A stretch of DNA of 12,784 nt, from assembly GCA_044433365.1 (NCBI GenBank), contig JAWXTR010000088.1, forward strand, positions 1 through 12,784, given 5' to 3'. The DNA is from CAMQVM01 sp044433365 (GTDB taxonomy: Bacteria; Bacteroidota; Bacteroidia; Bacteroidales; Rikenellaceae). Each line of letters starts with the position of its first letter. The first letter of the stretch is position 1. The position numbers and the translations under genes are program-made. The notes under the pieces were generated by a model, which was not told the origin of the DNA, searched no databases, and was given only the letters and a program-made list of their open reading frames with translations. Shown piece after piece: positions 1-6,283 of the stretch.

Positions 1-23
1 AAAAGTGTTAAATATAGTTTTTT

Positions 24-67
24 AATTACCTCCATTTTTGCACAAAAGTGCAAAAATGGAGGTAATT
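24..67 (+). terminator. Perfect 20-bp hairpin, probable rightward terminator
   Basis: The arms at 24-43 and 48-67 are exactly complementary over 20 bp around an AAAA loop. On the plus strand a run of six T follows at 74-79, a few bases after the stem. This fits a rho-independent terminator for a plus-strand gene lying left of the window, although the stem is unusually long and the T-tract is not immediately adjacent. No coding sequence is recognisable to its left inside the window. A small palindromic repeat element is the alternative. Confidence 0.5.
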
Positions 68-70
68 TAG

Positions 71-256
71 AGGTTTTTTAGGTACGTAACTATTTGTAAA
101 TTAGCTTGATATTAGTTTTGCGAATGACCCTCTTAAGGGGAGTTCTAAATTCTGGATTTTGAGAGGTATTTTAAGCATGTAACTATTTGTAAATTAGCTT
201 GACATTAGTTTTGTAAATAACCTTTTAAATGTAAATGCTTGGATTTTAAGTGTTTT
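71..256. repeat. Decayed 93-bp tandem duplication
   Basis: Two consecutive units of about 93 bp (71-163 and 164-256) can be aligned. The core at 86-120 matches 179-213 at 34 of 35 positions, with one T/C difference at 110/203. Outside the core the match fades but stays visible, for example AGGT-TTTTA at the start of each unit and GGATTTT near the end of each. The region has no convincing open reading frame. It lies just past the terminator of the sulfatase operon, and its function is unknown. Confidence 0.7.
136..165 (+). repeat. 30-bp repeat, left arm of a pair bracketing the sulfatase operon
   Basis: This 30-bp stretch lies within the first 93-bp unit and reappears, exactly and inverted, at 5973-6002 in the leader of the sulfatase operon. 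A weaker copy of its second half is visible in the next tandem unit at about 229-256. A 30-bp perfect match is far beyond chance in a window of this size, so this is a genuine dispersed intergenic repeat. Confidence 0.8.
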
Positions 257-274
257 AAACTTTGAAAAATGAGC

Positions 275-310
275 GTGACCCAAAAGTCAATTTCTTGATT
301 TTTGGGTCAC
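275..310 (-). terminator. Terminator of the sulfatase/GH2 operon
   Basis: The arms 275-290 and 295-310 pair over 16 bp (one G-T wobble) around a 4-nt loop. On the minus strand the hairpin begins only 5 bp after the GH2 stop codon and is followed within five bases by a run of T. Position, stem strength and T-tract fit a rho-independent terminator ending the leftward operon. Confidence 0.8.
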
Positions 311-315
311 TCCAT

Positions 316-2511
316 TTATTGGCATACCATATTAAAAAATAACATATCAGTAAAAGCATTATTTTCGTCAATCCAATAGCAAGGATTTAGTATGATTTTA
401 CCCTTTCCATATTCAATCGATGCTAATGTTACCGCTACTGTTGGTTCTATCTCTTCCATTCTATAACCTAAAGGGGCTATTTTACATAGCCATGGTCGAG
501 ATAAATATAATCCATAGGCTGTAGTCTTGAAATTGCTTTGAAAAGGGTAGAATCCATACGGATTTCCACTCACCTCCCATGATGTTGTTCCTATAGTTGT
601 ACCTCCAATTGTTGGGCGTTCAGATATAAAATCAGTTATATAACCCCATCCATTTCCAAGCCACTCATTTGTCTGATTTCCGCCCCACTGTTCAGCTTTT
701 TCAGATAAAATATTCTTAGTAAAGAGCACATCAGCCCAATATTTATCAAATTTTAAAATAAGAGTTGCTCCATTTTCAGCCTGTTTTAAGAGTAAATCTA
801 TCTGTTCCCATTTTGTAATCATAGATTTACTCATTTTTCCTGTTGTTTTTGTTAGGTTGCCAACAATTATTACATCAGCCTCTTTTGTACCATCGTAAAA
901 TGTTGCATTGGCATTTAAAAGAGCATTAAAAGCCTCATCCCATTGCTTTACATCCACCACAATATCTTTAAGGTAGTTAGATAATGAGGCTCTGTTTTGA
1001 ACCAAAATTTCTTCGCTACCAGTTGCAACTGCTCTATTGTCACAATCGAAAAGTTGTGCTCGTAGAGTAATATATCCTGCACCCCAATCCGAATTTACTA
1101 CGATTTTTACATCCTCTAGTGGTTGTGCAAAAGTCTCACCTGCTTCTATATACAATTTAATTGCCTCTTTTAATGGATATGATTTTCCATAAACATCTTC
1201 GATAGAGTAATAAAGTGTGTAATTACCTCTTTTAGCAACACCTTGATTAATTAGATTTGCTTGAAATATAACACTATCGCCAACAGAAAAATATTTTCCA
1301 TTTTTACGAGATAATGCAATTTGTAGGGGCTTAGTCCAGTATGTATACTCCTCAACTATACCTTTTAAATTACGCCCCTCATCGAGTATGCTCGAATCCC
1401 AATCCAAGTTATTACCCTCGCTCTGAGGTCCAGGAGTCCATCCATTTAAAGCAAAACCCTCGACTGTATTGTTACACATTATCGATTGAGCGTGGCGACC
1501 GTGGGCGTACATCATTCCTCTACCAGCTTGAATTGATATATCTTCTGCACTTTTTATTGAATTATCGGTAGTTTTAGAGAGCTGCCACAAATCAAAATTA
1601 TCTCTAATTTTATCATGATTTTCTTTATATATATTTGTGTCGTAGCCCACTTTTTGTGTGGATTGAATATCTTTATAGGTCTTATACCAATTGCTCGGTG
1701 CAGTAACAGAGTTTACCTCCCCTAAAAAATAAGGGCGATCTGTAAACTCTACAGTTCGGTGTTCGTCTTGATAAAAATCGCTATCATCATACCTTGAAAA
1801 GCGGTTAAAAGCAGTATGAATATCGAGAAAATCCACTCGAATTTCGCTCTGATAGGGGCGTATATGAGCAATTGAGTTACCCTCTATATGTCCGCCGCTT
1901 GTATTGGTTATAAGGCGTGAGTTGTCTAATTTATTGATTAGCTCTAATGCCTCACGTCGTGTAGCATAGTAGCGATTATCCTCATTGCTTAAATTGTAAA
2001 TTATCAAACTAGGATGATTTCTATCTCGAATAACCATGCGTCTAATCTTCTCTAATATGTGCTTTGCAGTAAAGCCTACACTATCTCTTTTTTGAAGCTT
2101 ATTTCCTTCAACAGGATGAAAGCCACCCTGTTCTTCAAAAATACACAATCCCTTTTCGTCTGCATATTTCATCACCAATGGTTCGCCTATAGCTCGATGA
2201 AACGATAATCCATTTTGCCCCATTTTTTTGGCTGCTTCTACGCTTTTAAGTGCTAGTAAGTCGGTAGCATAGTCGCCATTTGGAGCATAAAATCCCCAAT
2301 CAATAGCTGTTTTTAGAAAAAAACGATTACCATTAAGATAGTAATTTTCGCCACCGCTTTCGCCCTTTTTTACCTCAAAGGTTCTAACACCAAATCGTAT
2401 ACTGTTTCTATCTTCAATCTGCTTATTGGCAATATTTACAATTAAATCTGCATTCAAAGAGTATAGAGCAGGATTTTCGAGTGACCACAAATTTGCCTTT
2501 TTAAGCTCCAT
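316..2511 (-). pseudogene. Glycoside hydrolase family 2, 3' fragment (catalytic half)
   Basis: This 731-codon frame holds the end of a GH2 immunoglobulin-like domain (residues about 1-48, including LWSLENPALYSL and FGVRTFEV), a catalytic TIM barrel (about 55-380) and C-terminal beta domains. Both expected catalytic residues are visible: acid/base Glu177 in LSNEDN and nucleophile Glu265 in FLGEVNS, 88 residues apart, a normal GH2 spacing. It lacks a signal peptide and the N-terminal sugar-binding domain. Those lie in a separate frame at 2684-3070, beyond a 171-bp MITE-like element, and the segment joining the two halves is missing. The ATG at 2509 is simply the first in-frame Met after the break; in-frame reading upstream meets a stop inside the element. 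Family members are usually secreted beta-galactosidases, beta-glucuronidases or related enzymes, and the substrate cannot be told here. The barrel is undamaged, so the break may be recent, but an exported active product is unlikely. Confidence 0.85.
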
Positions 2512-2525
2512 ATCAAAAATAATTT

Positions 2526-2700
2526 TAGGATTAGGCGCATAGAGCGCACTATATTTTAAGGCTTATAGCTTGGTAATGTGACACATGAATATTTAAATTT
2601 ATAGACAAACCGCATTAAGCCCAGTGCTTTGCATCGTAAATAATGGCAAAATCAAGAATAGAGGGTGTTGTAACGAGTGCGCTCTATGCGCCTAATCCTA
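2526..2700. mobile_element. MITE-like element with perfect terminal inverted repeats, inside GH2
   Basis: The end sequences 2526-2550 and 2676-2700 are exact inverted copies over 25 bp, separated by 125 bp without a meaningful reading frame. Counting the outermost TA on each side as a duplicated target dinucleotide, the element is 171 bp (2528-2698) with 23-bp inverted repeats starting GGATTAGGCGC. TA duplication and short non-coding length are what is known of MITEs mobilised by IS630/Tc1-mariner transposases. The family assignment is inference, since no transposase is in the window. The element supplies the stop codon (2684-2686) that ends the 5' GH2 fragment. Removing it does not restore one frame: the flanks join out of phase and a piece of the protein is still absent. 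Confidence 0.75.
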
Positions 2701-3070
2701 TAAATTTATCTTTAATCTCGTTTGGAGCATCAAATTTACACCATACCCAGCTAACTCCCTCATAACTCCAACAATTATCTCCATTCGAGAAATACTCATC
2801 CATAGTCATAGGAAGAGTCACTTTAACTCCATTGTCGCTACTTAAACACTCCCAGCCATCGCTTGGGGCATTTACTGGGAGAGTTTCAAGAGCAGGAAGC
2901 TCAGAGGGAAGATAAAGAGTGTCATCAAACCATTTAGCTTCTCTATCAAGCATCGCTCTCCACTGAGTTAGGTGTATCCCTGTTTTCTCTGATGAATAAA
3001 CGCACTTTGAAAAGAAAAATGATAGAACTAGGCTATACAACACTATTGTTATTATCCGAATTTTATTCAT
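2684..3070 (-). pseudogene. Glycoside hydrolase family 2, 5' fragment (signal peptide and part of sugar-binding domain)
   Basis: This 128-codon frame starts with a clear signal peptide (basic MNKIR, hydrophobic core to about residue 22, likely cleavage near VYSS). It continues with a stretch typical of Bacteroidota GH2 enzymes: LDREAKWFDDTLYLP, then the beginning of the sugar-binding domain (VTLPMTMDEYF, GVSWVWCKFDAP). It stops after DKFI, and the last four residues GLGA and the TAG stop are encoded by the inverted repeat of the element at 2526-2700. The start lies only 2 bp after the stop of the upstream sulfatase, so it is translated in the same operon. Together with the frame at 316-2511 it is one broken gene. 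From memory of the family, roughly 150-250 residues between the two halves are gone. Alone it can only make a short secreted fragment. Confidence 0.8.
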
Positions 3071-3072
3071 AA

Positions 3073-4557
3073 TTAAAATAATTTAGAATTACCTCTATCT
3101 AAAATAGGTTGAAGATTATTGACTATATCGCTACGCTTCGCAGCTATATCTTCTGTTTCGAACTCATTTTTCTTAAATTCAAAAAGAAATGTCTGTTCTT
3201 TGTCGCCATTGTATTTTGTTAATCTATATTTTGGAACTCTAAGTGAGCAGCTTGTACCCCAATATGAATAGGCGTAATCTCTCCAATCTTTACTATTGGG
3301 TTTTTCTAAAAGAGAACACATGCTTTGACCGTCAAGCGGATAATCTACCTTCACATAGCATAACTCCATAAGAGTAGGGTATATATCTATAGTACTGACG
3401 ATTTTACTGCATTTTGCCCCACCTTTTTGGCGAGGATCTTTAATTATAAGCGTGCTTTTTAGTGACGGTTCATAGTTGGTGTGTTTTCCCCACACTCTCA
3501 TATCGCCTAAATGCCAACCATGATCGCCCCAAACCACAATAATAGTATTTTCTTCTAGCTCCAACTCTTTTAATCTATCTACAATTTTACCTATCTGTGC
3601 ATCCACATAGCTAACACTTGCATAGTAGGCGTGTCGTAATTTTTGAGCATACTCTTTCGATACATCTCTATCAAGAGATATGGGTTCATCGCCATTTAAA
3701 TATTGATTATTTATCTCTCCACTACTAGATAATCCTTTCTTTCCACTACCTTTAGGTATTCCATACTCTGAGATATCTATTTTGTCTCTATCGTATAAAT
3801 CCCAATATTTCTTTGGAGAGACAAATGGTAGGTGAGGGCGCATAAATCCCACTGCTAGGCAGAAAGGTGCTCGGTCGTTGCGCTTAGATAGTTCATTTAG
3901 TTTTTCAAGGGCTAAATCAGCCGACATACCATCGACCAAATCATTATCCTCTTCGACATCGGCACACTCATAAGGTTTGCTTTGTCCATTTGTAGTAAGT
4001 CGAGATGAGCCATCACTGTATCCCAATGAGGCATCAAGTGCAGAGTTCCATCTACCCGTGTTTATAAGCATCTCATCCCAACTATTAGGTAGTTGAAGTT
4101 CATCGCTAGTGTCGTTGTAGGCATAACCACCTTTACTATGGCTAATTTTCCCAATTCCTACAGTATAGTATCCATTTCGATTTAGAGCTTGAATCATATT
4201 TGAGGGGTTTTCGCCCTGTTTCTGCTCTACAAATCGATAGTCGCAAGCATCATTTTTAAGATATTCTCTTTTTGTGGGTAATAAACCTGATAAAAGTGCT
4301 GCACGAGAAGCCCCACTTGTAGGTACAGCTACATAATGGTTTGTAAAGAGTGTTCCATCTTTAGCAATACCATCCATATTTGGAGTAAGTGCCATTGATC
4401 CATAGCATCCTAACTCATTTCGTAGGTCGTCTATGCAGATAAACAGTACGTTAGGTTTGTTGTTTGCTGTTTCATGTTTTGGTTTTGCTACCACTTGCGA
4501 TGAAAATTGCAAGGCAGTGAAAATTGATAGTGTTGAAATTATTAATTGTTGTTTCAT
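3073..4557 (-). CDS. Secreted serine-type sulfatase, iduronate-2-sulfatase-like
   Basis: Formylglycine-dependent sulfatase (alkaline-phosphatase fold, S1 family) of 494 aa that would hydrolyse a sulfate ester on a glycan in the periplasm or at the cell surface. A signal peptide covers about residues 1-24. Metal ligands Asp43-Asp44 lie in CIDDLRNELGCYG. The maturation motif is S-G-A-S-R with Ser81 as the residue converted to formylglycine. Lys137/His140 (GKISH), His242 (MRPHLPF) and Asp345-His346 (WGDHGWHLGD) complete the active site. The IDDLR-ELGCYG, MRPHLPF-PKKYWDLYD and YYASVSYVDAQIG blocks are those of iduronate-2-sulfatase relatives (probably subfamily S1_7), but that group includes other specificities, so the substrate is uncertain. 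A serine-type motif needs the radical-SAM enzyme anSME, which is not in this window. It is the second gene of the operon, 8 bp after sulfatase A and 2 bp before GH2. It appears complete. Confidence 0.92.
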   Translation of the reverse strand: MKQQLIISTLSIFTALQFSSQVVAKPKHETANNKPNVLFICIDDLRNELGCYGSMALTPNMDGIAKDGTLFTNHYVAVPTSGASRAALLSGLLPTKREYLKNDACDYRFVEQKQGENPSNMIQALNRNGYYTVGIGKISHSKGGYAYNDTSDELQLPNSWDEMLINTGRWNSALDASLGYSDGSSRLTTNGQSKPYECADVEEDNDLVDGMSADLALEKLNELSKRNDRAPFCLAVGFMRPHLPFVSPKKYWDLYDRDKIDISEYGIPKGSGKKGLSSSGEINNQYLNGDEPISLDRDVSKEYAQKLRHAYYASVSYVDAQIGKIVDRLKELELEENTIIVVWGDHGWHLGDMRVWGKHTNYEPSLKSTLIIKDPRQKGGAKCSKIVSTIDIYPTLMELCYVKVDYPLDGQSMCSLLEKPNSKDWRDYAYSYWGTSCSLRVPKYRLTKYNGDKEQTFLFEFKKNEFETEDIAAKRSDIVNNLQPILDRGNSKLF

Positions 4558-4565
4558 CTTATTAT

Positions 4566-5933
4566 CTATTTTACATCAAATTGACTAACTTTTATATCTC
4601 TATTTTTGTACTGCTCTGCAAGTTTGCGCAGCTCTGCAACTATTTCAGGATTATCTTTTGCGATATTGAATTTTTCACCTGGGTCTTGATCTAAATTGTA
4701 TAGCCAAGGTAGTTCAGGCATTTCAGAAAGAGGAGTTTTTGATGATGCCCACATCTCTGGAGCGTAAGATACGTGTAGTTTGTAACTACCTTTCCTGATG
4801 GCTCTAAGATCGCTACCTCTATAGTAGCAAATTATATCACGTGGTGATTTTTCATCTCCGCTAAGTACACCTCTAAGGCTAAATCCATCCAAATTATCAG
4901 CATCATCTACAGTAATACCTGCATAATCGCAAAAAGTAGGAATAATATCGAGTGTAGAGCCTATTCCAAATTGCAGTGATGGTTTTACCATACTTCCCCA
5001 AAAAATACCAGGAACTCTAAATCCTCCCTCAAACATACTTGCTTTACCCTCGTAAAGCTCTCCTGCACTACCACCTTCGAGTTTGTTATTTAAACTAGGA
5101 CCATTGTCGGATGAGAAAATAACCAGTGTATTTTCATCTAAATTATATTTTCGAAGAGTCTCCATAATCTCACCTACACTCCAATCAAGCTCCTCTACAA
5201 CATCTCCATATATACCTCTTGCCGATTTGCCTTCAAAATTTTTATGAGGAAATAGAGGTGCATGCGGCATAGGGTGGGCAAGATATAAGAAAAATGGCTC
5301 TTTGCGATTATCTTTTATAAAATCTACAGCATAGTTTGTCAACCTGTTTGTAAGTTCGCTAAGCTCGGGTTCACTTTCGATTACTTTATCTTGGTTGTAA
5401 AAAGGAAGTGGCCAATTATACTCTTTCCCCTCTTTAGCCTTAGCTTGCTGGCTCATATCATTTGAGTAAGGAATTCCGTAAAAATAGTCAAAACCATGCT
5501 CTAGTGGTAGCTGATTTATATTATGACCTATATGCCATTTTCCTACACAGGCAGTTGTGTAGCCTGCACTACCTAAAATATCTGCAATAGTTACGTTCTC
5601 GGAGTTTATTCCACCATTGTTAAATGGGTGTAGAACTCCAGATTTATCGCCATATAGTCCCGAATTTACACCATATTTGCCAGTTAGAAGTCCGCCTCTA
5701 CTTGGCGATGAGACAGAAGCTGTAACATAGAAGTTGCTCCATTTTTGCCCTTCGCTAGCAAGTTTATCAATATTTGGAGTTGCAATTGATGGATTGCCAT
5801 AGCAAGATAAATCGCCATAGCCCATATCGTCACAAAATATAACGATAAAGTTTGGTTTCTCTTTCGATGCAGCATATAGATATGTGCTACTTAATGCTAA
5901 TAGTGGAATTGCTGCTAGTAATTTCTTGGTCAT
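4566..5933 (-). CDS. Secreted serine-type sulfatase, arylsulfatase A/GALNS-like
   Basis: S1-family sulfatase of 455 aa and first gene of the operon. The signal peptide spans about residues 1-22 (TKKLLAAIPLLALSSTYLYA). Metal ligands Asp35-Asp36 sit in FCDDMGYGDLSCYG. The maturation motif is S-S-P-S-R with Ser75 becoming formylglycine. Lys132 and His134 lie in GKWHIGH, and Asp276-Asn277 in SSDNGPS. The GYGDLSCYG, TPNIDKLASEG and GKWH blocks are those of the arylsulfatase A / N-acetylgalactosamine-6-sulfatase branch, differing from the iduronate-sulfatase-like partner, so the two enzymes likely attack different sulfate positions of one glycan. Its serine motif also depends on an anSME encoded elsewhere. 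The ATG at 5933 is preceded by a leader with a stem-loop at 5957-6002. The gene faces away from the regulator at 6284 across 350 bp and is its obvious candidate target. It appears complete. Confidence 0.92.
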   Translation of the reverse strand: MTKKLLAAIPLLALSSTYLYAASKEKPNFIVIFCDDMGYGDLSCYGNPSIATPNIDKLASEGQKWSNFYVTASVSSPSRGGLLTGKYGVNSGLYGDKSGVLHPFNNGGINSENVTIADILGSAGYTTACVGKWHIGHNINQLPLEHGFDYFYGIPYSNDMSQQAKAKEGKEYNWPLPFYNQDKVIESEPELSELTNRLTNYAVDFIKDNRKEPFFLYLAHPMPHAPLFPHKNFEGKSARGIYGDVVEELDWSVGEIMETLRKYNLDENTLVIFSSDNGPSLNNKLEGGSAGELYEGKASMFEGGFRVPGIFWGSMVKPSLQFGIGSTLDIIPTFCDYAGITVDDADNLDGFSLRGVLSGDEKSPRDIICYYRGSDLRAIRKGSYKLHVSYAPEMWASSKTPLSEMPELPWLYNLDQDPGEKFNIAKDNPEIVAELRKLAEQYKNRDIKVSQFDVK

Positions 5934-5956
5934 AATTTTTGATTTATGGGTTTTAA

Positions 5957-6002
5957 AGGGAACTTCTAAAATCTCTCAAAATCCAGAATTTAGAACTCCC
6001 CT
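5957..6002 (-). promoter_or_regulatory. Stem-loop in the leader of the sulfatase operon
   Basis: The arms 5957-5970 and 5989-6002 pair at 13 of 14 positions (one a G-T wobble, one mismatch) around an 18-nt loop, ending 23 bp before the sulfatase start codon. If transcribed, it would sit next to the ribosome-binding region and could affect translation or stability. One arm and the loop fall within the 30-bp repeat shared with 136-165, so it may instead be a structural feature of that repeat. No riboswitch family is recognised. Confidence 0.45.
5973..6002 (-). repeat. 30-bp repeat, right arm of the pair bracketing the operon
   Basis: This is an exact inverted copy of 136-165. The two arms face each other across the whole sulfatase/GH2 operon, about 5.8 kb apart. 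Just beyond the match the sequences stay weakly alike (an ATTTTA block in both), suggesting a longer ancestral repeat. Confidence 0.8.
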
Positions 6003-6073
6003 AAAATTTATATATCTTTTGTGCTATAAAGATAGTAGATGTAAAATAAAGAGATGTGTATATTAGTTTATCT

Positions 6074-6212
6074 GTTTAGCTTATAAATAAATTAAATTTT
6101 TTTGGTGATTTACTGATAGTCATAAAATGCAAATTACTAATTGTATAGTATTGAAAATCAGAATTATATAAAATTATTTTTTTGCCTGTCAGTAAATTTT
6201 AATTCGCTAAAC
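6074..6212. promoter_or_regulatory. Inverted-repeat pairs in the divergent control region, possible operator
   Basis: In the 350-bp gap between the divergent sulfatase operon and regulator, a 12-bp segment at 6108-6119 (ATTTACTGATAG) is repeated inverted at 6186-6197 with one mismatch. A 7-bp pair GTTTAGC/GCTAAAC lies outside it at 6074-6080 and 6206-6212. Inverted half-sites between a divergently transcribed regulator and its target are plausible AraC-type binding sites, but the DNA is AT-rich and no site has been shown. No matching -7 box for the sulfatase operon was found in this gap. Confidence 0.3.
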
Positions 6213-6235
6213 TTTTTAATCTGATATATTTTAGG

Positions 6236-6243
6236 TATATTTG
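6236..6243 (+). promoter_or_regulatory. -7 promoter box of the regulator gene
   Basis: TATATTTG matches the Bacteroidota -7 consensus TAnnTTTG exactly and lies 40 bp before the regulator ATG, giving a leader of about 30-35 nt. The -33 region about 20 bp upstream is T-rich but lacks a clean TTTG, so the promoter may be weak or need activation. Confidence 0.5.
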
Positions 6244-6283
6244 TTTTTATTCAAATTAAAATTAGTTGCAAAATTTATCGTAG

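Noticed and set aside
2551..2675. Small RNA or peptide inside the MITE-like element
   Set aside because: No open frame of note, no promoter box and no terminator were seen in the interior.
2526..2700. Invertible phase-variation switch
   Set aside because: Flipping the 125-bp interior would leave GH2 broken, no recombinase gene is in the window, and no promoter box was seen inside. Kept only as an alternative to a MITE.
316..3070. GH2 split explained by a simple frameshift
   Set aside because: The halves lie 172 bp apart around an inverted-repeat element, and a large stretch of the family's protein is absent, so a single indel cannot rejoin them.
3001..3070. Lipoprotein signal in the GH2 5' fragment (Cys in FFSKC)
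   Set aside because: The residues before the cysteine do not fit a lipobox; an ordinary signal peptide cleaved near VYSS is more likely.
6061..6235. -7 box for the sulfatase operon (TATCTTTA on the minus strand near 6025)
   Set aside because: It differs from the consensus at the last base and has no -33 partner at the right spacing, so it is not listed as a promoter.
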